From an uncultured Prevotella sp. (GTDB lineage Bacteria > Bacteroidota > Bacteroidia > Bacteroidales > Bacteroidaceae), in the NCBI GenBank assembly GCA_900548585.1, contig URLI01000014.1, forward strand, positions 1 through 45,992: 45,992 nt of DNA, read 5' to 3'. Position numbers and translations under genes: made by a program. This document shows, one piece after another, positions 1 to 9,600 of the stretch. How positions within the stretch are numbered: position 1 is the first letter of the stretch; the number at the start of each line of letters is the position of its first letter. Below the pieces are notes generated by a model. The model had not been told where the DNA came from. It searched no databases and saw nothing but the letters and a program-made list of their open reading frames with translations.

Positions 1-60
1 AGTTGGTAGAGCATCGGACTGAAAATCCGTGTGTCCCCGGTTCGATTCCTGGTGGTACCA
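1..60 (+). tRNA. tRNA-Phe (GAA), 5' end outside the window
   Basis: Only the 3' four-fifths of the gene is present. The window opens in the D arm (AGTTGGTAGAGC). The anticodon stem-loop CGGA-CTGAAAA-TCCG at about 16-30 gives anticodon GAA, for phenylalanine. The T loop TTCGATT is visible, then the 3' acceptor strand ends in TACC plus discriminator A at 60. CCA is not encoded after that base, so it would be added enzymatically. One T-stem pair looks mismatched (C-T). The D-stem start and 5' acceptor strand, about 15 nt, lie upstream of the window. Confidence 0.9.
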
Positions 61-76
61 CCTCCTCCTTTCACCC

Positions 77-120
77 GCCCCCGTGTCAGAGTCCGCTCTG
101 CGCGGGGGCTACCTTTTTTA
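77..120 (+). terminator. Intrinsic terminator after tRNA-Phe
   Basis: GCCCCCG (77-83) pairs with CGGGGGC (103-109), and an inner CAGAG/CTCTG helix (87-91 with 96-100) closes a 4-nt loop. A T run at 114-119 follows. GC-rich stem plus T tract immediately downstream of the tRNA is a standard rho-independent terminator. Confidence 0.85.
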
Positions 121-251
121 TGCGGTGATAGTATGTCAAGGCCTGTTTAAGGGGTCAGTAGAAAATCAGTGTTGTAATTACCGATTTGAGTTTAACAAGG
201 AAACGCCACAGCACTACTTATTGGCTGCGGATGAGGAAAGACGAGGATGAG

Positions 252-287
252 GGAAAGGCAAAGACAAGGGACAAGGGTTGCCTTTCC
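252..287 (-). terminator. Inverted repeat, possible terminator of the T9SS protein gene
   Basis: GGAAAGGCAA (252-261) and TTGCCTTTCC (278-287) form a perfect 10-bp stem with a 16-nt loop. It lies about 50 bp past the stop codon of the minus-strand gene at 340-3363. There is no clear T run on the minus strand, so terminator function is a guess from position. The rest of 121-339 shows no gene. Confidence 0.4.
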
Positions 288-339
288 TGCCCCTTGCCCC
301 TAAGACGTTAATGTTGCGTCCCTATTTTTAGGGTTCGCT

Positions 340-3300
340 TTAGTTGTTTACAACGACCTTCCGTGTGAAGTGACGGCCGCCACACTCCATAGACACGATG
401 TAAATGCCAGCCGGGATGTTTCTTAGCGGAATTATCCCGTTTGCTCCATTGGCTACGACACGGCCATCGAGTGCGTAGAGGCGCAGCGTCCCTTCAACAT
501 TCAGGCGGATGGCAGCCTTGTCCACCGACAGCATGGAGTTGCCGAACGACGGGTCTATTCCTGTCGTCAAGTCCACCACGAACGGTGCCGAAGGCATCGA
601 CTCTCTTCCATCGTTGTAGTAAGCCACGACATAATAGTCTGCCTTGGCGAGCGGCTGCTTGTCAATGAAGTGCGTGGACTCGCCTGGAATGTAGTTAACA
701 TTGAGCAGGACACCGTTCCTGAATACGTTGTAGCCCACCAAGTCGTTGTCAGTTTCCTCGGAAGCATCTGTGGGCGTGTCGCTGACGTTGCCAGTTATCT
801 TCCAGCAGCATGAGCCAAGATCCGGATCTCCATCGTAGAAATCCCACACCGTCTTCCATGTCTTTCCGTTGTCCTCAGAGTACAGGTCGCTCTTTCCGGT
901 GACGCAATAGGTGGAGCTTTCGTAACTTAGCGGAATCTGCTCTGCACTGTAATCATGCACCTTGATGCCAACAATGAGTTCCTTTTTGCCGTCTATCTTG
1001 ATTGGCGTGTTCAACTTTTGGGTTGTGATTTCGTTGAAATTGATGTTTTCCATCTCTTGCTCGCAAATGAGTTTCCCATCCTCAAACACGACTACTGCGG
1101 CGTGTATGACCTGGTTCTCGTCTATGTCGTCGTAGTAATTGATGTAAGCAGATACGGAAGTAAGGTATTTCCCGTCATACGGTGACAGTTCTTCAGGGGT
1201 GAATTTGTTTGCCCCGATGAGTTCCCTGCCTTCGTTGCCCAGGGTATATCCAGGCGATTCGGGCTCGCAGATGTAGTTGAGCGCATAAGCCTTACGGCTG
1301 TTCTTCCACATCAGGAAGACTTCATTGTCCATAACTTTTCCCGTCAGTCCTTCCGGCGCATCGACATCCTCGCCGCTTCCTATCATGATGTTGTCGATAT
1401 AGAAATAGTAGTCCAGTGCTCCCATTCCGTGCTTGCGGAACCTCAGCTGGAATGTCTTTCCGGCAAGTTGCTTGCTCAAGTCCACCGTAAGGATACCCTC
1501 TATCTGTGGCAGCTGCCCTACCGTCCAGTCCTTTGCCGACTGCCATGTGCCGCCGCCATCAATGGTATATTCAACGCTGAGCGTGTCTTTGGTTGCGTCA
1601 AGGTCGCCGCCATCCTTCGGTTTCTCCTGCTGGCAAAGGATGAGGAACGAGCATTTCACTTTCTTTGCCTGACTGGCGTCGAGCGGCCTGCTTACCAAGC
1701 TTGACGAGTAAGGGGTGAATGTGCAAGCCCCGCTTGACAGACCCATCGACCCTTCATAGCCTATTTGGGCGTTAACCGTCCACTCCGTGTCGACAAAACT
1801 GCCATAGTCCGCGCTTGTTGTCCAATAGTTATTTTTGAGCGAACCGTACTCGAAGTTCTCGAACATCGGGAACGAATAGTTCTCCGGAATGGCAATCTCA
1901 ATTGGATTTGAGCGTGGCGAGAGCATCTCCTTGCCGTCCTTGTCTGTGTAAATTGCCTCTGTTGCGAAGCTGCGATAGCCAGACTCAACATTTTTCAGTG
2001 TGATTGCCATGTCGTCCTTCAACTCGTTCAGGGTTGCCGTCTTCTCTCCATCGCAATACACGTTGTAGCCCTTCAACGTCAACGAACTGTAGGTTGCCTT
2101 GTCGCTCTTCCATGAAAGGCTGACTTGGTTCAGTCCCGTCGATTTGCCATTCGGCTTGCCCGGGGTGGCCGGGATTTCCACTTCGTGCTGGTTTACGTTG
2201 AGAAACCATGCCGTGGGTGTCTGTCCCATCGCTGTATAAACGTCCTTGTTGCCAGCTATGATATTGCCGTTTGCCGATACAGAACAGGGGAAAGCCTGTG
2301 ATTGAGCCTCATAATTCAGCGGGAAAGACATGCTCAGCTGCGGATTGAAGAGATAAGTATAGTAAGTGAAATCGAATATCCTTCCTGACGAATGCTGGTA
2401 CCAGAAGTTCCTGTAATAGCCCATGCCGCCCATTGCAAGTGCGCCATATATCATTGCACCAAACACGTCACCGTTGTCCGTAACAGTCGGGACACGCATT
2501 TCGTCTGTGATCTCGAAGGTGGGCAAGGCGATGGTCTGTTCTTTCGCCACATCGTAAAGGCGATAGTCGGAACGGCTGGAAAGCGACACGATGAAGTATT
2601 TCCCGTTGGGGCTCATGTCTATCATGCGCATGTTTTTGCTCTTTGCCAGTTCAGCGTCATCGCCGGTACACTTCACTACATGGCACTGCCCGTCAATCCA
2701 ATAGCAGGCAACCGACCTGCCTTGGTCAACGGCCAGTCCGCCTATTGTGCGCCCGTCAGACGACACATTGAGCGCCAGCCCACTGCTATACCCATCTGGC
2801 AAGGGTAGTTTTTCCATCTTCCAGGTACCGTCCCCCTGGCGTGTCCACTTGCAGGGGTCGCTGAATGCGAAGTTTGAATATTTGCAATAGCCAACGACAA
2901 CCTTGCCGTCGTTGGACAGCGAGCAGGCAAACGTGCCGTCTTCGTGCTGCCTTATCTTTGCAGTATCGAGGTCGCCGTAAGGCAGTTGTGTTATGTTTCC
3001 ATTCTCATACACGGCCGCCACGTTGGTGGGGGCGACGTCTCCGTAGAAGTCCACGAAGTGTTTCAGGTCCTTTACGGATCCGCACAGCATCCCGTTGTCG
3101 TTCACGTCCCTGAAGAAGCCGCTGGTCTTCCACTTGTTCGGGTCGCTGGTCGTGACCCATTTGATCGAGTTGTTGCTCATGTTGTACACGAAACTCTCCG
3201 TTCCAATGCCAAACTCCACCTTCGTTGGATTGTATCCTACAAGGTAGTTGCCATTGGGCGACATGGCCAAACAGTAGGTGTTGTCATCCAACAACTTCAC

Positions 3301-3363
3301 TTCGTCTGCACGGACACCGCATACAAACAGCATTGATAATAGTAAAATAGTTAATCTTTTCAT
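340..3363 (-). CDS. T9SS-sorted secreted multidomain protein (fibronectin III / choice-of-anchor J)
   Basis: A 1007-aa secreted surface protein. It has a signal peptide (MKRLTILLLSMLFVCGVRA), then an N-terminal region of about 20-395 with at least five degenerate repeats of the type S-x-N/D-G-x-x-x-x-G (SPNGNYLVG, SNDGKVVVG, SSDGRTIGG, SPNGKYFIV, SANGNIIAG), resembling WD40/HAF-like extracellular repeats. A fibronectin III-like domain follows at about 400-490, then a choice-of-anchor J/cleaved-adhesin-type domain at about 500-665, and further Fn3-like segments. The last 60 residues fit a type A T9SS C-terminal sorting domain (LYALDGRVV, IPAGIYIVS, KVVVNN), so export by the gliding/PorSS machinery and attachment to the surface are expected. 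It stands alone with its own promoter. Substrate or binding partner cannot be read from sequence. Confidence 0.85.
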   Translation of the reverse strand: MKRLTILLLSMLFVCGVRADEVKLLDDNTYCLAMSPNGNYLVGYNPTKVEFGIGTESFVYNMSNNSIKWVTTSDPNKWKTSGFFRDVNDNGMLCGSVKDLKHFVDFYGDVAPTNVAAVYENGNITQLPYGDLDTAKIRQHEDGTFACSLSNDGKVVVGYCKYSNFAFSDPCKWTRQGDGTWKMEKLPLPDGYSSGLALNVSSDGRTIGGLAVDQGRSVACYWIDGQCHVVKCTGDDAELAKSKNMRMIDMSPNGKYFIVSLSSRSDYRLYDVAKEQTIALPTFEITDEMRVPTVTDNGDVFGAMIYGALAMGGMGYYRNFWYQHSSGRIFDFTYYTYLFNPQLSMSFPLNYEAQSQAFPCSVSANGNIIAGNKDVYTAMGQTPTAWFLNVNQHEVEIPATPGKPNGKSTGLNQVSLSWKSDKATYSSLTLKGYNVYCDGEKTATLNELKDDMAITLKNVESGYRSFATEAIYTDKDGKEMLSPRSNPIEIAIPENYSFPMFENFEYGSLKNNYWTTSADYGSFVDTEWTVNAQIGYEGSMGLSSGACTFTPYSSSLVSRPLDASQAKKVKCSFLILCQQEKPKDGGDLDATKDTLSVEYTIDGGGTWQSAKDWTVGQLPQIEGILTVDLSKQLAGKTFQLRFRKHGMGALDYYFYIDNIMIGSGEDVDAPEGLTGKVMDNEVFLMWKNSRKAYALNYICEPESPGYTLGNEGRELIGANKFTPEELSPYDGKYLTSVSAYINYYDDIDENQVIHAAVVVFEDGKLICEQEMENINFNEITTQKLNTPIKIDGKKELIVGIKVHDYSAEQIPLSYESSTYCVTGKSDLYSEDNGKTWKTVWDFYDGDPDLGSCCWKITGNVSDTPTDASEETDNDLVGYNVFRNGVLLNVNYIPGESTHFIDKQPLAKADYYVVAYYNDGRESMPSAPFVVDLTTGIDPSFGNSMLSVDKAAIRLNVEGTLRLYALDGRVVANGANGIIPLRNIPAGIYIVSMECGGRHFTRKVVVNN

Positions 3364-3458
3364 GGTTAATACTTCTTGTTTTTAATTTGAAAGTTTTTTT
3401 AGTTATTTAATTTATAAATGAAACGACTGTTGAAAGGCGCATAGTCAACCCGCAAGTG

Positions 3459-3466
3459 CAAAATTA
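3459..3466 (-). promoter_or_regulatory. -7 box TAATTTTG for the T9SS protein gene
   Basis: The minus strand reads TAATTTTG, which fits the Bacteroidota sigma-A -7 consensus TAnnTTTG, about 95 bp upstream of the start codon at 3363. A good -33 TTTG at the expected distance was not seen. Confidence 0.45.
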
Positions 3467-3543
3467 CAAAATTTGTTTGAAGAATTCGCACTTTGGTGTA
3501 GAAAAGTTTAATTTTTCTCTCGGCGGCAAGTTGCCATAAGGTG

Positions 3544-4404
3544 TCACGCGTCCATGAGGAGTATCGCATCACGGCATTTCTCCATCAGCCACTTGGGTGT
3601 GCTCGTGGCGCCGCATATCCCCACGGAACTGATGCCCTTGAGCCACCCTGGGTCAATCTCGCCGGCACTCTCTATGAGCCGGCTGTTTGGGTTCACGCTG
3701 CGGCACTCGTTGAAAAGCACCTTGCCGTTGCTGCTCTTGCGGCCACAGACAAACAGCACGAGGTCGTGACGCTTGGCAAACGAGCTGACATTGGGCATGC
3801 GGTTGGCAACCTGCCGGCATATCGTGTCGAAACTCCTGAACTCGGCGCCGGGCGATATGTTCTCCTTTATGTACTCTATGATTCGCTGGAACTCATCGAG
3901 TGACTTTGTCGTCTGCGAGTAGAGGTAGATGTCACGGCTCATGTCGAGTTTCCGCACATCATCGAAACTCGCAATCACTATGGCGCGGTTGCGCGTCTGT
4001 CCCACGAGGCCGAGGACCTCGGCATGTCCCGGCTTCCCGAAAATCACGATCTGGGCATCCCTGTTTGCGTCATACTGCCTCTTTATCCTCCGCTGCAGCT
4101 GCAGCACCACGGGGCATGTGGCATCAATTATCTCGATGTTGTTGCGCTCCGCCAGTTCGTATGTCTCAGGCGGCTCGCCGTGGGCTCGCAGCAACACCTT
4201 GGCATCGTGCAACCGCTTCAGCTCGTCATGATTTATCGTTATCAGCCCCATCCTGCGCAGCCTCTCGCACTCCATTCCGTTATGCACTATGTCGCCGAGA
4301 CAGTATAGCCTGTTGCCGTTGGCAAGTTCCTCCTCTGCCTTCCTTATTGCAGTGGTGACTCCGAAACAGAAACCGCTGCCGCTGTCTATTTCAACCTGTA
4401 ACAT
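3544..4404 (-). CDS. ispH: 4-hydroxy-3-methylbut-2-enyl diphosphate reductase IspH (LytB)
   Basis: This is the last enzyme of the MEP isoprenoid pathway. It reduces HMBPP to IPP and DMAPP using a [4Fe-4S] cluster. The 286-aa length is normal. The three cluster cysteines are recognisable in GFCFGV near the N terminus, in DATCPVV in the middle, and in DTICRQV. HMBPP-binding motifs are also visible: VHNGMECERL (family IVHN), LRAHGEPP, RKSSNGK and ATSTPKWLMEK. It is the fourth gene of a co-directional series A2M, DUF1573, meaB, ispH, 47 bp after meaB. Cytoplasmic and presumably essential. Confidence 0.95.
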   Translation of the reverse strand: MLQVEIDSGSGFCFGVTTAIRKAEEELANGNRLYCLGDIVHNGMECERLRRMGLITINHDELKRLHDAKVLLRAHGEPPETYELAERNNIEIIDATCPVVLQLQRRIKRQYDANRDAQIVIFGKPGHAEVLGLVGQTRNRAIVIASFDDVRKLDMSRDIYLYSQTTKSLDEFQRIIEYIKENISPGAEFRSFDTICRQVANRMPNVSSFAKRHDLVLFVCGRKSSNGKVLFNECRSVNPNSRLIESAGEIDPGWLKGISSVGICGATSTPKWLMEKCRDAILLMDA

Positions 4405-4451
4405 CGCCGTCCAGTATTAGTAAACGTGAAAAGGAGTCATGCCGCCAGGTC

Positions 4452-5555
4452 TCATTTCTTTCGCAGCAAACCGAAATACATGTCGAGCAGGTCGCCTGCG
4501 GCTGCAAAACTCGTTTTTTCCCCGTTCAGCACCGATTTCTCAGCATGTGCTATGCTGTCCTGCACATGTCCGTTGTTATAAAACGAGTTGCGCAGATGCT
4601 CGTTTATGGTCTCATACATCCAGTACTTCGCCTGTTCGTTGCGGCGGTAGTCGAAATATCCGTTGTGCTTCACGAAGTCGATGTACTCGTATATCATATC
4701 CCAGATTTCCTTGATGCCAGTGCCATAGAAGCCGCTGTAGCACAACACCTTCGGCAGCCATCCGCTGTCGGGCATCGGGAAGAAGTGCAGTGCGTTGCTG
4801 AAATTCCTTGCCGCCATCTTGCACTTGTCGACATTGTTTCCGTCGCACTTGTTGATCGCTATGCCGTCGGAGATCTCCATGATGCCTCGCTTTATGCCCT
4901 GCAGTTCGTCGCCAGTACCTGCCAGTTGTATCAGCAGGAAGAAGTCTACCATCGAGTGACATGCCGTCTCGCTCTGCCCCACCCCGACGGTCTCAACGAA
5001 AATCTTGTCGTAGCCGGCGGCCTCGCAGAGTATGATGGTCTCGCGTGTCTTGCGCGCCACGCCGCCGAGCGACCCTGCCGTAGGCGAAGGGCGGATGAAC
5101 GCATCAAGGTTCTGCGAGAGTTTCTCCATGCGTGTCTTGTCGCCGAGGATGCTGCCCTTGCTCCGCTCCGAGCTCGGGTCGATGGCAAGCACCGCAAGTT
5201 TCCCGCCCGTCCGTTCCAGCACATGTATGCCGAACTGGTCGATGCTCGTGCTCTTTCCCGCCCCAGGCACTCCGCTTATACCGATGCGTATCGAATTGCC
5301 GCTGTAAGGCAGGCATTTCTCTATCACTTCCTGCGCCTTCCTCTGGTGCGCAGGGTTCACGCTCTCGACGAGGGTCACGGCCTGGCTTAGTATTGTGACA
5401 TCACCTTTCACTATGCCCTCAACCATCTCGCCGACAGATAGCTGGCGGCGGCGGAAATGCCCGCGCTTAAGATAAGGGTTGACTATTGCAGGCTGCCTCA
5501 CCCCGGCGTTGACCGCAAGCCCCTTGTATTCTTCGTTGTTCTCCGGATGCTCCAT
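4452..5555 (-). CDS. meaB: Methylmalonyl-CoA mutase-associated GTPase MeaB
   Basis: A G3E-type P-loop GTPase that chaperones adenosylcobalamin loading and protects methylmalonyl-CoA mutase. The Walker A motif GVPGAGKST, the VETVGVGQSE switch/Walker B region and NKCDGNN (the guanine-specificity NKxD) are present. The 367-aa length suits the family. Succinate/propionate metabolism through methylmalonyl-CoA is usual in Bacteroidales. The mutase subunits are not in this window. The gene follows the DUF1573 gene by 35 bp and precedes ispH by 47 bp, so co-transcription is likely. Start chosen at 5555, giving the usual N-terminal extension. Confidence 0.93.
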   Translation of the reverse strand: MEHPENNEEYKGLAVNAGVRQPAIVNPYLKRGHFRRRQLSVGEMVEGIVKGDVTILSQAVTLVESVNPAHQRKAQEVIEKCLPYSGNSIRIGISGVPGAGKSTSIDQFGIHVLERTGGKLAVLAIDPSSERSKGSILGDKTRMEKLSQNLDAFIRPSPTAGSLGGVARKTRETIILCEAAGYDKIFVETVGVGQSETACHSMVDFFLLIQLAGTGDELQGIKRGIMEISDGIAINKCDGNNVDKCKMAARNFSNALHFFPMPDSGWLPKVLCYSGFYGTGIKEIWDMIYEYIDFVKHNGYFDYRRNEQAKYWMYETINEHLRNSFYNNGHVQDSIAHAEKSVLNGEKTSFAAAGDLLDMYFGLLRKK

Positions 5556-5590
5556 TTATACCTATTTATATTATTATATAATATTGTTTT

Positions 5591-6655
5591 TTATTTCTCC
5601 ACCTTGACATTCACCACAACCTTTGCGTTCTTAGGGTCGTTGGTGATCATCAGCACGCGTGGTTCGGCGCGCAGCTTCTTTATGGCCTTGGCCTCTGCCG
5701 TTATTTTCAACGTTGCTTTATCGCCCGGCTTTATCTTGCTGTCGCTCAGTTTCACACTAAGTCCGGCGGTGAACATCTGAAGCGATGATATGTCGAGTAC
5801 GCTCTTGCCTGTGTTTTCGAGTGTCACGCTGCCGCTTTTCTTCTTTTTCCTGCCGAATTTCCCAAGGTCGAGCGTGGTGCTTTCCATGCGCAGGCTCGGT
5901 GCGTTGCGCATCTGTTCCTCGGTTAGCTCGTTGAATGCCGGCAGCAAGACCACCGACACGTCAATCCCCTTGTCACTGCTCACCTTGTCGCCGGGCCTCA
6001 TTCCGAGAAACACCGTCGTCTGCGTTAGACCGAAGTCGTGCAGTTTGTTTGAGTTCAGTGTCAGCTCTACAACACCCTGCTTGCCTGCGGGAATTGTCGT
6101 GGGCGACACGTTTGCCATGAGATAGTCAGGCAGATGCATCACCACCGGACTGACAGCCTCGCTCGCGGCGTTCATTATGTTGATGCGCTTCACCGGCATC
6201 TCCCCACGGTTCACATCATCAAACTCAACCTGGTTGACATCGGCGCGCACGTTGCCAAGTTTCTCGGCATACTCCCCCTTGTAGGATATGTCCTCCGCTG
6301 TCACGACACCTTTCACGGTGAGGAAATAAGGCTTCTCGGAAGCATTGCTATACACTGCAAACTGTTTGTTGAAATGTCCGAGTTGCCGTGCGTCGTATGT
6401 CGCTGTGATGACGAAACCCTCGCCGTCGCCTATCGGCTTGCGCGGAAAACTCACAGTGGTGCAGCCGCAGTCGGGGCGCACATCGCTGATGCGCAACTGC
6501 TGCCCCTTGTTCCTCAACTGGAAGTTCACCGTGACCGGATGCTCAAACTTAACCCCTCCGCAGTCCAGCACCTGATGCACCGCAGAGATTTCCTGCGCCG
6601 TGACTCCCGTTGCGGCAATCGCCAGCATTGTTGCTATAATCAATCTCTTGTTCAT
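5591..6655 (-). CDS. DUF1573 domain-containing exported protein
   Basis: A 354-aa protein with a signal peptide (MNKRLIIATMLAIAATGVTA). The DUF1573 hallmark comes next: a hydrophobic beta strand followed by VRPDCGCTTVSFPRKPI, then Ig/ASPM-SPD-2-like beta-sandwich repeats, the last around residues 255-350 with LENTGKSVLDIS and KPGDKATLKI. DUF1573 proteins are common in Bacteroidota; their molecular role is unknown. The gene starts only 6 bp after the stop of the alpha-2-macroglobulin-like gene, so the two are almost certainly one transcript, and a shared envelope role is a reasonable inference. Confidence 0.85.
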   Translation of the reverse strand: MNKRLIIATMLAIAATGVTAQEISAVHQVLDCGGVKFEHPVTVNFQLRNKGQQLRISDVRPDCGCTTVSFPRKPIGDGEGFVITATYDARQLGHFNKQFAVYSNASEKPYFLTVKGVVTAEDISYKGEYAEKLGNVRADVNQVEFDDVNRGEMPVKRINIMNAASEAVSPVVMHLPDYLMANVSPTTIPAGKQGVVELTLNSNKLHDFGLTQTTVFLGMRPGDKVSSDKGIDVSVVLLPAFNELTEEQMRNAPSLRMESTTLDLGKFGRKKKKSGSVTLENTGKSVLDISSLQMFTAGLSVKLSDSKIKPGDKATLKITAEAKAIKKLRAEPRVLMITNDPKNAKVVVNVKVEK

Positions 6656-6661
6656 AATCTG

Positions 6662-9600
6662 TCATTTCACTGTTATCCTCAATGCCTTTCCGCGCGCGCT
6701 GAACTCCGGCGCGTATGCGCACTGCACGCTGCATGTGCCAGTGGTGTATTCTCCGGCGCGGTCGGCATAATACTCTGCCTCGACGACGTGTGTCCCTTTC
6801 ACCATCCTGTCGAAGTAATAACTCGTGGTGTTGTCCTTCGGGGCGATGTAATATCCCCAGTGGTAGCCGCTCAACTGCGTCACCGGCTCGAGGCAGGCAG
6901 CGCGCTTGTCCACAAGTTGGACGAAGTCGTAGTCACGCTCGGCAACAACCGTTATGCGCACCTTGACCTTGTCGCCCACCTTCAGCGTCTGCGGATCGTT
7001 CACCTCCTTGCCGTTTTCCGTGACGACAACCTCGCGTTTCACCTTCAGCCCCGAAGAAGCGTCGGTTATGTCGGCGGCAGGCTGCATGAACTGCGCATAC
7101 ACCGCGCCCCACGATGTGCCAGTGGAAGTTTTCGTAACGGTGAGCGTCTGCGGTCTCTCCGCGTCAACCACGGTCTTTACATATCCCAGTCCTGCCGTTG
7201 ATGCAGGCATGGCGAGCGGCTTGCCATCCACCTTGAACGTTGAGTTTTCCTGGCTCTCGAGCAGTTTCGTGTTCCCGTTCAGGAAGGCGTACACGGCATT
7301 AACGCTGTTAACCGGCGTGTCCCATGCCTGCGTGCGCTTCTCGGTGAGCAGCCAGCGGCGCATCTCGTCTATGGTCTGCGTGTCGTCCGGTGCAACAATC
7401 TGCAATGCCTCTATCACGGCCGTCTGCGTCGGTATGCGGTAGTCGCACCAGCTGTATCCGGCGCGTGGTGTCTCGAAATAACGTCCCTTCTCCTCGTTGA
7501 ACACCATGTATTCCTTCAGGCTGTTTATATATTCCGATGCCTTCTGTGCCTGTCCGTTCCTGGCGAGCACCACCGCCATAAGGGCCTTTGCGTACATGCT
7601 CTCGCTCAATCTCAACTTCTCCAGATGGTTCAGCAGGTAGTCCTGAGCATCCTTCTCCCTTGCGGTTAGTTTCCTTCCGGAAACGGCGTTGATATATGAC
7701 CACTGCAGCGCGTGGTAGTCATAGATATACACGGGCTTGCCCTGCTTCTCGAGCGACTTGAACTCTTCGACTTCCCTTACCACAATCTTGCTGAGATAAT
7801 CATTTGCGAGACTCAGCATACCCTTTGTGTCTTTCTGCTCGCCGGCGAGCATGTTGAGACGTGTGAGGAACTCCATCACCTCTGCCGTCATGCACGGCGA
7901 GCCAGACATTCCCTTCCACCATGAGAACGACCCGTCGGAGTTCTGCAGCACCCTCATTCCGTCCACTGCATCCGCGAGCCTGCGCTTCATCGCGTCCTTG
8001 TCAAAGAAATTGGCAATCTGCCGCTTCATGTCACCCTCGCTCTTGGCATCCGCCACCCACGGTGTCTCGTCGAGGACAAGCGTCTTCAGTTCCTGGTTCT
8101 TCTCCAACTGCGATGCGAGCGACTGTCCGCTGCCGGTCTCCTTCTGCCACTCCTTGAACACCTCCTCTATCCTCGGCGAGCCGCTTACAAGCGACAGACC
8201 CAGCGAGTTGGCGTAGTATGCAGCCGCGAGCGACAGCGCGTTCTTATTGTTCACATCGCCGACGAACGGTATTGCCTGCACCATGAGCCACGCGGGGTTG
8301 TTGGTGTATTCCACGGTGAGACGGCCGTTGGCCACGTCTTTCCCCGACGGTATCATCTTCGCGAGGTCTATGTTGAGCGTGCCGGCATTGTTCTGGGTCA
8401 CGGGCAGCGTGTTGGTGACCATCTCCTTCGACGGCAGTACCGGCAGGTAATGCTGCTCGCCGTCGCTGAACTCACCGTTCGATGCCGTGATGCGGCATAC
8501 GAGCAGCGACATGTCTTGCCCGCCGAGGTCTTCCCCCGGGTCAAAACCGAACGTTGCAGAGCCAGTCTCGCCCTTCGCCACACTGAACCCGCGCCGGCTT
8601 TCCTTCACCGTTTTCTCCGTCTCCGGGTCAATCAACTGCATCGTTACGGTTCCCGACACATCCTTGTCAGACGTGTTGAATATCTTCGTGGAAATGGTTG
8701 CCCTGTCGCCCATCCTAACGAATCGCGGCATGTTCGGCTGCACCATCACATCCTTCTTGGCAACCGCCGTGGAATCGAACAGCCCGTAGTTCATGGCGGC
8801 ATCGTGTGCAAGACCCGCGACACGCCATGTCGTGACGCTCTCTGGCAAGGTGAACTTCAGGCTGACATTGCCGTCAGCGTCAGTCGCGAGCGCAGGGAAG
8901 AAGAATGCCGTCTCGTTCAGGTTCTCCCGCATTTGCACCTCGCCCTTAACGCCTTTGTCATGCACTGCCTCTTCTTCAACAACGCTGTCTGCCACATTAA
9001 AATCGGCATCTTGCATAAGTGTTTCCTCTTTGGCAGAAGGCGCAATACCCCCATACCCCGTCACGACGACTTCTTGCAGCGCATCGTTTTCCATATTTAT
9101 GGATTTCATCATCCCGATTCCAAGAGCACGCCCGGCAAGCATGTACTCAACACGCATTGGGAAAAACACCTCAAACAGGGAACGCGGTATCAAGCTCGTG
9201 AACATCATTTCCTTGTAATAAAGCGACTTGACATTCTTTTGCTCCACAAAGCGCATCCCTCCTACTGGCGGTAAATAAAACCGAGTATAAGGCCTGGGTT
9301 GATCCAGCTGCAAATAGAAATTGTTGTCGTAACGTTCTATCTGGTCGAGGCTGTGGTCAAACATCGTTGCCATTATCTGCGCCTTTGCCGGCTTTCCGTC
9401 CGGTGTCTTCACGCAGAGTGTCCACTCCTCCTTCTGTCCCGGTGTCAGCCTGTCGCGGAATGAAGTCCACTTCACATTGAGGTCCTTCACCGGCAAGGGT
9501 TTCCTTATATAAAATCCGTGAGTGTAGAACTCGCCGTTCTTCACCCAGGCATATTGCAGCAGCACACCTGCGCCGTACTCATCCTTGTACTCAAACTTGC

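Noticed and set aside
6134..7201. 355-aa plus-strand open frame
   Set aside because: It spans antisense to the DUF1573 and alpha-2-macroglobulin genes and has no family features.
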